From assembly GCA_903885565.1 (NCBI GenBank), contig CAISJI010000196.1:1-50460 (forward strand): 50,460 bases of DNA. Reading direction: 5' to 3'. Numbering within the stretch: the first letter of the stretch is position 1; each line of letters starts with the position of its first letter. The notes under the pieces are model-generated. The model worked only from the letters and a program-made list of their open reading frames with translations. It was not told where the DNA came from and did not search any database. The position numbers and the translations under genes are program-made. The stretch is from an uncultured Planctomycetaceae bacterium (GTDB lineage Bacteria > Planctomycetota > Planctomycetia > Pirellulales > UBA1268). Positions 42,396 through 50,370 of the stretch are shown one piece after another.

Positions 42396-42923
42396 CTAAT
42401 ACGTCAGCACACACTCCACGCGGACAGGCGCCAGCCGCTGCCGACCTTCAAGCGCGGCCAGTTCCAGCAGGAATGCCGCCCCCACCACCGTGCCGCCGCC
42501 CGCTTCCACGAGGCGCACGCAGGCCTCCGCCGTGCCGCCGGTGGCCAGCACATCATCCACCACCAGCACCCGCGCGCCGGGAGTCAGCACGCCGGCATGC
42601 ATCTGCAGCCGGTCGCTGCCATATTCCAGCGCATACTCATACTCAATCGTCTTGGCGGGCAGCTTGCCCGGCTTGCGCACAGGGATCACCCCGATGCCCA
42701 ACGCCAGCGCCAGGGGCGTGGCAAAGAGGAAGCCACGGGCCTCCACCGCGGCGATGGCATCCAGTTGCGTCGACCGCCAGGGCGCCGCCAGGAGGTCGAT
42801 GGCGGTGGCCAGGGCCGCGGGATCGGCCAGCAGGGGAGTGATGTCGCGAAACAGGATGCCCGGCTTGGGGAAGTCGGGAATCGGACGAATGAAGCTGGCC
42901 AGATCGACAGGAGGAGTATTCAT
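42396..42923 (-). CDS. apt: Adenine phosphoribosyltransferase
   Basis: A 175-residue purine salvage enzyme converting adenine and PRPP to AMP and pyrophosphate. Signatures are FIRPIPDFPKPGILFRDITPLLADP at the N-terminus, DAIAAVEARGFLFATPLALALGIGVIPVRKPGKLP (flexible loop region), EYEYALEYGSDRLQMH, and the PRPP-binding loop RVLVVDDVLATGGTAEA at about residues 115-132. Length is normal and the protein is cytoplasmic. It lies 51 bp downstream of the sigma factor gene on the same strand, so co-transcription is possible. The Shine-Dalgarno sequence is weak. Confidence 0.96.
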   Translation of the reverse strand: MNTPPVDLASFIRPIPDFPKPGILFRDITPLLADPAALATAIDLLAAPWRSTQLDAIAAVEARGFLFATPLALALGIGVIPVRKPGKLPAKTIEYEYALEYGSDRLQMHAGVLTPGARVLVVDDVLATGGTAEACVRLVEAGGGTVVGAAFLLELAALEGRQRLAPVRVECVLTY

Positions 42924-42974
42924 GTCTGGAGACTCAGGGTGGTGGTGGGGCTGCTGGTCAGAAGCGTATGGCCG

Positions 42975-43847
42975 TCAGGCCCCCTGCCGCAACTGAATCT
43001 TGACGCGGGGAGCCCCGTCCAGCTCAAGGGCCAGGTTGGCCAGCGTTTCGGCCTCGATCTGCCGCACCCGCTCCCGAGTGAGGCCGAGGATCACGCCGAT
43101 CTCCTTGAGTGTCATCGGCTCCCCTCCGCCGAGGCCAAAGCGCAGCTTCAGGATCGTGCCGGCACGCGGGTCGAGCGATTCAATCCGTTTGAGAACGTGA
43201 TGCATGGTGTCTGCATCAAGCATCACCTCGGCCGGACAGCGGGTGTTTTCGTCGCGCAGCACATCCCCCAGCGACCATCCTCCCTCCGCCTGATCGGTTT
43301 GTGGAGAGGCATGGTGGACATGGATTGCCTTCTTGATGATCGGGAGTTTCTTACGGGCCAGACCCAGCATCCGCGCGATCTCCTCGTGGGTCGGTGCGCG
43401 GCCGAGCGAGTCGACCAGCCGGGCCGTGGCCCGCCGCCATTTGGAGAGCAGTTCCACCATATAGGCCGGAATACGGATCGTCTTGCCGGAGTTGATCAGC
43501 GCCCGCTTGATCGACTGCTTGATCCAATAGCTGGCGTAGGTGCTGAAGCGGGTGCCCACCTTCGGATCGAAACCCTCAACCGCCCGGAGCAGTCCCAGAT
43601 TTCCCTCCTCGATCAGGTCGGGGAGGAGCAGGCCGCGGTTGGCATAGCCCCGCGCGATGTTCACCACCAGCCGCAGATTGGCTCGCACCATGTGGTCGCG
43701 GGCCTCGGCATCGCCGCCGGCAATCGCCACTGCCAGCCGTTTTTCGTCATCAGCGGTCAGGAGAGACGTGCCGTTGATGTCGCGCAGATAGGTTTCGAGT
43801 GGATTCTGCACAGCTGACGACGATGGCTTGCGGCGTGATCCTTGCAT
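42975..43847 (-). CDS. Sigma-70 family factor, group 2 (RpoD/RpoS-like)
   Basis: A 290-residue sigma factor with regions 1.2 to 4 but no region 1.1. Region 1.2: NPLETYLRDINGTSLLTADDEKRLAVAI. Region 2: ARDHMVRANLRLVVNIARGYANRGLLLPDLIEEGNLGLLRAVEGFDP and RFSTYASYWIKQSIKRAL (-10 recognition). Region 3: PTHEEIARMLGL. Region 4: SLDPRAGTILKLRFGL and MTLKEIGVILGLTRERVRQIEAETLANL (-35 recognition helix). Size and the lack of region 1.1 fit an alternative group 2 factor rather than the housekeeping one, which is usually longer. I start at the ATG at 43847 (MQGSRRKPSSS); the frame is open to 44171 but upstream codons show no sigma features. The ribosome binding site is weak. Confidence 0.92.
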   Translation of the reverse strand: MQGSRRKPSSSAVQNPLETYLRDINGTSLLTADDEKRLAVAIAGGDAEARDHMVRANLRLVVNIARGYANRGLLLPDLIEEGNLGLLRAVEGFDPKVGTRFSTYASYWIKQSIKRALINSGKTIRIPAYMVELLSKWRRATARLVDSLGRAPTHEEIARMLGLARKKLPIIKKAIHVHHASPQTDQAEGGWSLGDVLRDENTRCPAEVMLDADTMHHVLKRIESLDPRAGTILKLRFGLGGGEPMTLKEIGVILGLTRERVRQIEAETLANLALELDGAPRVKIQLRQGA

Positions 43848-44043
43848 GGTGTGGCAACAATCCTGAAAAAGGTGATGGTGGTTGAGGCTTGAGGAAAGAT
43901 GGAGGGGGCGGAGGGGCGGCCGGCGTCTGCTGCAACGTCGGGCCTGATTGTCCCGCCCGAGAGTTATCGACGGCCCCCCGGGCCAACTGCACAAGCGGGG
44001 GAAGAAAGGCGCCTTGTAGCGGCTGTAGCGGCCGTGGCGGCGG

Positions 44044-44886
44044 TTAGCCGAGGTGCCAGTCGATGCAGGCCAATTCGGGGGTCGACCCCAGGCGGATCGG
44101 AACGCCCGAGGTTCCCAGCCCACGTGAGATATAGAGTGGCGGTCCTCCGTCGCGATACCAGCCCGCGACATACCGTCCGCTGCCTGGCGGCAGGACGATT
44201 GCCTGGCCCAAGGGGGCGATCTGTCCGCCGTGGGTGTGGCCGGCCAGCACCAGATCGACAGAGTGGCCGGGGGGAAGTTGCAGTCGGTCGCGAATGACCG
44301 GGCAGTGGATCAGCATGAGGTGGTGGGCGGCAGGGGGCAGGTCTGCCAGCGCCAGCAGGGGGTTGGGGTTGCCGCCGCGCAGGGCGTCGAGCCCCGTCAC
44401 CCGTAGTTGCACACCGTTCTTCTCCACCGTGACGGCCTGATTGATCAGCAGTTCGACGCCATGGCGTTCGTAGCAGCTGCGCAGGGTGGCGCTGCTGATC
44501 TTCGCCCGGTATTCCCAGTTGCCGGGAATGGCCAGCACGCGGGGCCCGCGGGGGCATTCCTGCAGGAGTGTTTCCAGCGTCGCAAGTCCTGCCGGCCTGT
44601 CGACAGAGTCTCCCGTCAGCACCACCAGATCAGGCCGGGACTCATGCAATTGCTCTAAGATGCACTGCTCAAGTTTTCCCATACCATGCAGATGCAGGTC
44701 GCTTACATGCATCACGCGCAACGGTTCCCGACCTGCGGCCGGTTCGCCGCCGAAGGCATGGTGCGTGGTGACAAGCCGGCGCGGCGTGGTCCACATCCCA
44801 TCCACGGCCAGCGCAGTCAGCGGCACAGAGGCTGCCATAAGGCCGGCCCGCTGGAGCAGGGCGCGGCGGTGGAGAGTCTGCTTCAT
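44044..44886 (-). CDS. Exported metallophosphoesterase (calcineurin-like)
   Basis: A 280-residue protein with a Tat-like N-terminus (HRRALLQRAGLMAASVPLTAL). Metallophosphoesterase motifs appear in order: MHVSDLHLHG (DxH), VVLTGDSVD (GD..D), IPGNWEY (GNH[DE] position), IHCPVI and AGHTHGGQIAP (GHxH). The GNHE His is Trp (~124). C-terminal SRGLGTSGVPIRLGSTPELACIDWHL is typical of the YkuE/YaeI-like branch, which acts on lipid or envelope phosphoesters in some bacteria. It is a single gene between the sigma factor (196 bp away) and a hairpin-containing gap. No good Shine-Dalgarno sequence is seen. Substrate unknown. Confidence 0.88.
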   Translation of the reverse strand: MKQTLHRRALLQRAGLMAASVPLTALAVDGMWTTPRRLVTTHHAFGGEPAAGREPLRVMHVSDLHLHGMGKLEQCILEQLHESRPDLVVLTGDSVDRPAGLATLETLLQECPRGPRVLAIPGNWEYRAKISSATLRSCYERHGVELLINQAVTVEKNGVQLRVTGLDALRGGNPNPLLALADLPPAAHHLMLIHCPVIRDRLQLPPGHSVDLVLAGHTHGGQIAPLGQAIVLPPGSGRYVAGWYRDGGPPLYISRGLGTSGVPIRLGSTPELACIDWHLG

Positions 44887-44948
44887 ACCGGTGGTGGGGA
44901 GCCTTTTCCGGCGGTGGGGAGGCGGGTGGCCGGAGTGCTGCCGGCCCA

Positions 44949-44979
44949 GCCCCCGGGTTCTATGACAGAACCGGGGGCC
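44949..44979. terminator. Strong GC-rich hairpin between YidB-like and phosphoesterase genes
   Basis: GCCCCCGGGTTC (44949-44960) and GAACCGGGGGCC (44968-44979) form a long stem with one bulged G and a 7-nt loop. It lies between the stop of the YidB-like gene (45027) and the start of the phosphoesterase (44886), both minus strand. There is no T-run, so it may act as a Rho-independent-like pause, an mRNA-stabilising stem, or a regulatory structure. Confidence 0.5.
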
Positions 44980-45026
44980 GGGCGCAGCAGGGGAGGGAGA
45001 ATCATAGAATCAGCGGTCGACGCCAG

Positions 45027-45476
45027 TTAGCGGCGGCTGGCCACTTGGCCGGTCGGCGTGAGTTCGTCGATGATCTTGGGAATGTAGCGACTGAGCACCT
45101 CAGCGAGCTGGTCGCGGTCGATGTTGCGCTTCTTGGCCAGTTCGTCCATCTCGCGGCTGCCAAAGACATCCTCAATCTGGCGGCGATCGACCGGCTTGTT
45201 CGGGCCGGTGCGAACCCAGGAATCGACCTCCTCGCGCAGGCCTTTCTCCTCAAATTGCTTCACAACCTCAGGCAGCTTCTGGGCATCGTTGCCCCCGAAA
45301 ATCTGCTTGAAGATCTCTGACAGATCGTTGGAGGAGGGCATCTCCTGCGGGCCCCGCTGTTGGGGAGCGGGGGCTCGCTGCTGGGGCGCCGGGGCCCGCT
45401 GCTGCTGAGGCGGCTGTTGCTGCTGCTGTGCCGCACCTTCCAGAACCTGTTTCAGAATCTCGCCCAGAATGTCCAT
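45027..45476 (-). CDS. YidB-like (DUF937) protein with Gln/Pro/Ala-rich segment
   Basis: A 149-residue protein. The N-terminal helix MDILGEILKQVLEGAA leads into a low-complexity segment (~17-45) of poly-Gln and repeated APAPQQR units. The C-terminal domain is of the YidB/DUF937 type: LPEVVKQFEEKGLREEVDSWVRTGPNKPVDRRQIEDVFG, then ELAKKRNIDRDQLAEVLSRYIPKIIDELTPTG. I chose the ATG at 45476 (GGAG 6 nt upstream) over 45488. It is cytoplasmic by sequence. YidB proteins have no settled function. It is divergent from the glycosidase-like gene at 45628. The Q/P/A repeats look like recent expansion in a tolerant linker. Confidence 0.82.
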   Translation of the reverse strand: MDILGEILKQVLEGAAQQQQQPPQQQRAPAPQQRAPAPQQRGPQEMPSSNDLSEIFKQIFGGNDAQKLPEVVKQFEEKGLREEVDSWVRTGPNKPVDRRQIEDVFGSREMDELAKKRNIDRDQLAEVLSRYIPKIIDELTPTGQVASRR

Positions 45477-45627
45477 GCCACGCTCCATGTCTCAAAAAAA
45501 AATGGTTCCACGCCAGTCGCCGATTTTAGGCGGTCGTCTGCCCAAAAGAAAGCAATGGGCGGCCACATGTTGGCTCAGCCCGTCTGCAGGGGTGCGGCGT
45601 GAGCCTGAGTCTGGGTATGATCAGGCC

Positions 45628-46680
45628 ATGATTGCGTTCACTTTTTGGCATCCAACGGCGCGACGCTGGCTGGGGAAAAAGCCCTCCCTGACCTCTCTGG
45701 TGGTGGCGGCCGCGGTCCGGGCCAGCCTGTGGGGGCTGGCCGTTTGCTGGGTAACTGCAACGCTGCAGGCGGACGAGCCAACTCCCCGCCCGCTCCCGTT
45801 TCCGAGCGAACTTGTCGAGTTTGGCCCGGCGTCGCGCGTGCCGCTCTTTACCGGCGGCGGCGCAGAGGCATGGGACCGCGATCTCCGCGAGCGTGGCTGG
45901 ATCATGCGCGAAGGGGGGCGGTGGCACCTCTGGTACACCGGCTACAACCGCGCCGCCAACTCGCCGCGCCTGCTGGGATATGCCAGCAGTGCCGATGGCC
46001 TCAACTGGACCCGCAGCCCAGCCAATCCGCTGATCGGGGATGCCTGGGTGGAGGATATGTGCGTGGTGCGCGAAGGGGGCCGCTATGTGATGGTGGCCGA
46101 GGGGGAACAGGACATCGCCCACCTCCTCACCTCCGCCGACCGGGTTCACTGGCAGCGCCATGGCCCGCTCGATATTCGCCTCTCGACAGGGGCGCCGATC
46201 GCCGACGGCCCACGGGGCACTCCGGTGTTATGGCGGGAGCATGGGCTGTGGCATCTGTTCTATGAGCGGATCGATAAGGGGATCTGGCTGGCCACCTCCA
46301 GCGATCTCAAGGTTTGGACCAACGTGCAGGATGATCCGGTGATGGAATGCGGCCCCGCGGAGCATGACTCGCGCGAGATCGCATTCAATCAGATCGTCAA
46401 GCACTGCGGCCACTACTACGCCTACTACCACGCCAGCGCCCGGCCGGGGCAGTGGTGCAGCTGCATTGCCGCCAGCGACGATCTGCGGCACTGGCAGAAG
46501 TATTCTGGCAACCCGGTGCTCCCGGTCGATCCCGCCGTGCCAGCCGCCAGCAGCCCGCTCTTGGTGCCCGACGGCAACCGCCACCGGCTGTACACCACGC
46601 ACCCCGATGTGCGAGTGCGGTTTTCGGTGTTGCCGGTGACGGGCGCTGCGGCAACGGTCGGCTCCGCTGCCGGCAGGTGA
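45628..46680 (+). CDS. Exported five-bladed-propeller glycosidase-like protein
   Basis: A 350-residue protein. A long hydrophobic N-terminus (SLTSLVVAAAVRASLWGLAVCWVTATLQA) precedes repeated blade motifs typical of GH32/43/117/130-like propellers: WIMREGGRWHLWYTGYNR, LLGYASSADGLNWTRSPANPLIGDAWVEDMCVVREGGRYVMVAEG, LTSADRVHWQRHGPLD, GTPVLWREHGLWHLFYER, IWLATSSDLKVWTNVQDDPVM and SCIAASDDLRHWQKYSGNPVLP. Asp/Glu residues suitable for catalysis recur (WVEDMC, HDSREIAFNQI), but I cannot assign a GH number. The ATG at 45628 has a poor Shine-Dalgarno sequence; upstream in-frame codons lack a signal. A role in trimming exported or environmental glycans is plausible. Confidence 0.8.
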   Translation: MIAFTFWHPTARRWLGKKPSLTSLVVAAAVRASLWGLAVCWVTATLQADEPTPRPLPFPSELVEFGPASRVPLFTGGGAEAWDRDLRERGWIMREGGRWHLWYTGYNRAANSPRLLGYASSADGLNWTRSPANPLIGDAWVEDMCVVREGGRYVMVAEGEQDIAHLLTSADRVHWQRHGPLDIRLSTGAPIADGPRGTPVLWREHGLWHLFYERIDKGIWLATSSDLKVWTNVQDDPVMECGPAEHDSREIAFNQIVKHCGHYYAYYHASARPGQWCSCIAASDDLRHWQKYSGNPVLPVDPAVPAASSPLLVPDGNRHRLYTTHPDVRVRFSVLPVTGAAATVGSAAGR

Positions 46681-46814
46681 AGCCCCTGTTTTGCCCCACT
46701 TCCCCATCTCCCGTCGGGGCGTCGCTGGGGGATGAAGGAAGCGGAAATTTTGCCCGCGGCGAACTTCGCGGAGTCGGCCTGCGTAGAGTGAATCAACCAA
46801 GGAGGGTTGTGATC

Positions 46815-47027
46815 ATGGATGCACATTTTCGCGAATATCTGGGGGCGATCGCCGGCATGCAGGAACTCTACGGCGATCGGCCCGATGACTGTCCCAGCGA
46901 TTTTCACCTGCCTGAAGCGCCTGTGGCTGCCGCTGGGGACCCAACCGCCGTCGCCACCGCGGCTGCGGCCGCCCCGGAGGTTGTGCCGGCTGTTGGTGTG
47001 GGGCCGATGAACGCCACCTCGGCGTGA
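46815..47027 (+). CDS. Small hypothetical protein (70 residues) with strong ribosome binding site
   Basis: MDAHFREYLGAIAGMQELYGDRPDDCPSDFHL-type start followed by an Ala/Val/Pro-rich tail with no charge (VAAAGDPTAVATAAAAAPEVV...). A near-perfect AAGGAGG lies about 8 nt upstream of the ATG, which is better than for most genes here, and 134 bp of non-coding sequence precedes it. No domain, signal peptide or membrane segment is recognised. It may be a real small gene. It converges with rtcB, 44 bp apart. It is not in a visible operon. Confidence 0.55.
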   Translation: MDAHFREYLGAIAGMQELYGDRPDDCPSDFHLPEAPVAAAGDPTAVATAAAAAPEVVPAVGVGPMNATSA

Positions 47028-47071
47028 TGTCTCGGCTGCCGATCCTGTGGCTGGCTGATGGCGTGGGCTGC

Positions 47072-48517
47072 TCAGTCCTCCGCTTTCTCCCCCTCGGGGG
47101 CCATCTTCACCAGACGCGGATCGAACCGGCCGAGCGTCTCCACCAGATCGGCCTGCGCGGCCATCACGGCATGGATGTCTTTGTAGGCCAGCGGCACTTC
47201 ATCAATGCCGGCGCTGAGCAGGTCGACTCCCTGCTGTGATAATTCTGCCCGCACCTGCGGCCAGCGGAAGCTCTGGCGGGCCTGCGTTCGGCTCATTTTC
47301 CGGCCTGCTCCGTGGCTGGCCGAATGGAGCGATGCCGCGACGCCGCGACCGCGCACAATAAATCCCGGCGCCGCCATCGACCCCGGGATGATGCCGAGGA
47401 TGCCGGCCCCGGCAGGCGTGGCCCCCTTGCGATGCACGATCAGGCGCTGCGCCACCCCATCGATCTGGTGCTCCTCCTCCCAGGCGAAGTTGTGGTGGTT
47501 TTCGATGTCGAGGATCACTTCCGCGCCGAGGTGACGCACGATCTGGCGGTGGATCACGGCATGGTTGGCGGCGGCATAGCGGCCCATCAGGTTCATAGCC
47601 CGCCAGTATTCCTGCCCGGCAGGGGAATCGAGCGGCAGCCAGGCGAGCTGCCGCAGTTCGCGGGGCAGACCGGGGCAGAGGGTCATCGCCAGTCGGGAAT
47701 AGTGGTCGCAGACCGAGGCGCCGGTGCCGCGCGAACCGGAATGGGAGAGCAAGGCCAGGAAGACACCAGCTCCAGCCAGCCCGAGCGCCCGGGCCTGCGC
47801 CGCATCCACGCTGAGCGTGCCAAACTCCACAAAATGGTTGCCGCTGCCGCTGGTGCCCAACTGCAGCCGGGCCTTGTCGCGATGGCGGAGCGTGATCGGG
47901 GAAACGGTCCAATCCTCGTCGAGCACCGGATGCTCGCGGGGGGGAGTAGCCTGCGGATCGCCGCGGCGGCCAAACTCCGCGCCGATGCCAAACCGGGTTT
48001 CCACTTCCAGCGCCCGGGCCAGCCGATCGCGCTTGGACTGGAGCCAGCCGGTCGGCAGGTCGAGCACTGAGAGCTTCATCCGGCAGGCGATATCGACTCC
48101 CACGGCGTAGGGCACGACGGCGTTCGCTGTCGCCAGCACCCCGCCGATCGGCAGTCCGTAGCCGACATGGGCGTCGGGCATCAGCGCCGCCGCCACCGCC
48201 ACCGGCAATTGCACCGCCTGCCGCATCTGCCCCAGCGCCTGTTCGTCGATATCACTCCCCCATTGCCGCCAAGGGGCAGGGTCTCGGCGGGGGGAGAAGC
48301 TCGGCGTGCCGGCGGCCCGCTGCTGCACCAGGTCGCGGGCCAGCCGGCCGAAGTGGGGATCGGCTGTGCACTGCTCGGGAGCCGACACAAGCGCCGCGAG
48401 CTGGCCGCGGATCTCCTGCTGCCCAACGCCCGCCCGCCGCGCCTCGGCCACAAGCTGCTTGGCCAGTGGCACAAGCGCCGACGGCAGGCCGATTTTTTCC
48501 AGTGCCCGGCTATTCAT
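47072..48517 (-). CDS. rtcB: RNA-splicing ligase RtcB
   Basis: A 481-residue RtcB-family protein, the GTP-dependent ligase joining 2',3'-cyclic phosphate or 3'-phosphate and 5'-OH RNA ends. Key elements are MPDAHVGYGLPIGGVLAT, AVGVDIACRM (Mn ligands Asp and Cys145), LGTSGSGNHFVEF, LLSHSGSRGTG, ENHHNFAWEEE, VHRKGATPAG and HSASHGAGRKMSR with the candidate guanylylated His at ~402. All expected metal ligands and the nucleotidyl His are visible. A helical N-terminal ~90 residues precede the core. The ATG at 48517 lacks a clear Shine-Dalgarno sequence. No archease gene is nearby. It is divergent from the SDR gene 79 bp away. Confidence 0.94.
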   Translation of the reverse strand: MNSRALEKIGLPSALVPLAKQLVAEARRAGVGQQEIRGQLAALVSAPEQCTADPHFGRLARDLVQQRAAGTPSFSPRRDPAPWRQWGSDIDEQALGQMRQAVQLPVAVAAALMPDAHVGYGLPIGGVLATANAVVPYAVGVDIACRMKLSVLDLPTGWLQSKRDRLARALEVETRFGIGAEFGRRGDPQATPPREHPVLDEDWTVSPITLRHRDKARLQLGTSGSGNHFVEFGTLSVDAAQARALGLAGAGVFLALLSHSGSRGTGASVCDHYSRLAMTLCPGLPRELRQLAWLPLDSPAGQEYWRAMNLMGRYAAANHAVIHRQIVRHLGAEVILDIENHHNFAWEEEHQIDGVAQRLIVHRKGATPAGAGILGIIPGSMAAPGFIVRGRGVAASLHSASHGAGRKMSRTQARQSFRWPQVRAELSQQGVDLLSAGIDEVPLAYKDIHAVMAAQADLVETLGRFDPRLVKMAPEGEKAED

Positions 48518-48596
48518 GATGCGACTGGTTTTACCATGATGGATGCCTCCGCCGTGGCTCCGCCCTCCCCCCACTCATTCCAGGCTCATCCTCCCG

Positions 48597-49421
48597 ATGC
48601 CCCCGCGCCGCACTGCCATAGTCACCGGGGGAGCCAGCGGGCTGGGCCGCGCCCTCTGCCGGCGGCTGGCCCGCGATGGCTGGGAGATCGCCATCTGCGA
48701 TATCGACGAGACAGGCGCCGCCGAGACGCTGCAACTGGTGCGGGAGGCTGGCGGAGAGGGGCGTGTCGAGCGGCTCGATGTGACCGATGCCGCCGCCTGG
48801 AGCAGCCTGCGGACGCGGCTGGAGACAGACTGGCCGCAACTCGACTTGCTTGTCAATAATGCCGGCGTGGCGGTGTCGGGGGAGGTGGGGCAGTGTGCCC
48901 TTGAAGATTGGCACTGGATCGTGAATGTCAACATCTGGAACGCGATCCATGGCTGCCACACGTTTGTCGAGTGGCTGAAGCGGAATCCGCGTGGCGGTCA
49001 TCTGATCAACACCGCGTCGCTGGCCGCCTTCGGAAGTTTTCCGGGGATGGCGGCCTACAATCTCACCAAGGCGGCGGTGGTGTCGCTCTCCGAAACGCTC
49101 CATGCGGAACTGCGACCGCATGGGGTTGGGGTGACGGTGCTCTGCCCGTCATTCTTCCCCACGGCGCTCCTCGATTCGGCCCGGTTTGCCACCGAGCACG
49201 ACCGGCGTGTTGCCCGCAGCGAGTTTCTTCAGTCGCGGCTCACCGCCGACGCCGTGGCCGATGCGGCGGTGGCGGCGATGCATGCCAGACGGCTGTATGT
49301 GGTGCTGCCGGCGAAGGGGCGGTGGATCTGGTGGCTCAAGCGGCTGTCGCCGCCGCTGTTGTTTTGGGCGGTGGCACGGGAGATGAACCGGCGCACGGCA
49401 CGGGCTTTACTGCCGAAGTGA
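48597..49421 (+). CDS. Short-chain dehydrogenase/reductase
   Basis: A 274-residue classical SDR. The cofactor loop is VTGGASGLGRAL and the structural NNAG is in LLVNNAGVAVSG. The catalytic Ser141 (NTASLAAFGSFPG), Tyr154 and Lys158 (YNLTK) are all in place. ICDIDETGAAE after strand 2 favours NAD+. The last ~45 residues (RLYVVLPAKGRWIWWLKRLSPPLLFWAV) are aromatic and basic, so the protein may associate with membranes. The start at 48597 has no good Shine-Dalgarno sequence but begins directly before the first strand. It converges with the cation diffusion gene. Substrate unknown. Confidence 0.92.
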   Translation: MPPRRTAIVTGGASGLGRALCRRLARDGWEIAICDIDETGAAETLQLVREAGGEGRVERLDVTDAAAWSSLRTRLETDWPQLDLLVNNAGVAVSGEVGQCALEDWHWIVNVNIWNAIHGCHTFVEWLKRNPRGGHLINTASLAAFGSFPGMAAYNLTKAAVVSLSETLHAELRPHGVGVTVLCPSFFPTALLDSARFATEHDRRVARSEFLQSRLTADAVADAAVAAMHARRLYVVLPAKGRWIWWLKRLSPPLLFWAVAREMNRRTARALLPK

Positions 49422-49440
49422 CTCGCTGTCCGTGGGAAAA

Positions 49441-50370
49441 TCATCCATGCCCTTTTTCCACGGGCGGCTGGAGCGGTGCCATGCAGGTGGTGTGCGGCTC
49501 AATATGGATGAACGCATCGTTGATGCGGAGCGGCGAATTCCGCAGCGTGCTGCGCACCCGGCCCCCGATATCGTGCCCTTCCTGCACGGTCGCTTCTCCA
49601 TCCACCTCAACGTGCAGTTCCACAAAATAGGCGGTGCCGCTTTTGCGGATCCGACATTTTTCAACCGCCCGCACCCCCTCCAGCCCCACGGCAAGGGCCC
49701 GCACCTGCTCCTCAAACTGCTTGGGAGGCGCGGCGTCGAGCAGTTCGCGAACGGCCAGCAGCATCACATGCACGCCACTGGTGGCGATGATGAGGCAGGC
49801 CACCAATGCCGCCCAGTCGTCGGCCGGTTCGTAGCCCGGTCCGCCAATCAGCGCGATCGAAATTCCGATGAAGGCGGCGATCGAGGTGATGGCGTCGGCC
49901 CGGTGGTGCCAGGCATCGGCCTTGAGGGCGGTGCTGTCAGCTGCGGCGCCGATGCCGCCCACCCAGCGGGCCAGCGCCTCTTTCGTCGCAACCACGAGCA
50001 CGAGCACCAGCAGTGTCGACCAGTGGGGCAGGTGATGCGGTGTGAAAATCTCGCGGATGCTCTGGATGGCGATCACCACCGCCGCCCCGAGCAGGGCCAG
50101 CGCCGCCACGATCCCGGCCAACGCCTCGGCCTTGCCGTAGCCATAGGGATGCCGGTCGTCGGCCGGAGCACCCGCCACCCGCAGCCCGCCCCAGACGATC
50201 AGCGAGGTCACGATGTCGGAGGTCGACTCAATACCGTCGGCGATGAGCGCGTAGGAGTTGCCGAAGAATCCGGCCAGGATTTTGACCGTGGCCAGTGCCG
50301 CATTGACCGCCACGCCCACCAGCGGCACCGCCGAGAGGGAGGGCAGGAACGGGTCATCATCGACTGTCAT
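49441..50370 (-). CDS. Cation diffusion facilitator family transporter
   Basis: A 309-residue CDF transporter with about six membrane segments. The first helix pair includes VGVAVNAALATVKILAGFFGNSYALIADGIESTSDI, with Asp45 and nearby acidic residues forming the TM2 metal site. The TM5 site is His155-x-x-x-Asp159 (WHHRADAITS). DDRHPYGYGKAEAL is the usual loop. The C-terminal cytoplasmic domain (ALAVGLEGVRAVEKCRIRKSGTAYFVELHVEVDGEATVQEGHDIG) has the CDF dimerisation fold. I start at the ATG at 50370; a GTG at 50430 opens a longer frame but adds an Arg/Gly leader without family character. Export of Zn2+, Fe2+ or Mn2+ is expected; the metal is not fixed by sequence. Confidence 0.93.
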   Translation of the reverse strand: MTVDDDPFLPSLSAVPLVGVAVNAALATVKILAGFFGNSYALIADGIESTSDIVTSLIVWGGLRVAGAPADDRHPYGYGKAEALAGIVAALALLGAAVVIAIQSIREIFTPHHLPHWSTLLVLVLVVATKEALARWVGGIGAAADSTALKADAWHHRADAITSIAAFIGISIALIGGPGYEPADDWAALVACLIIATSGVHVMLLAVRELLDAAPPKQFEEQVRALAVGLEGVRAVEKCRIRKSGTAYFVELHVEVDGEATVQEGHDIGGRVRSTLRNSPLRINDAFIHIEPHTTCMAPLQPPVEKGHG

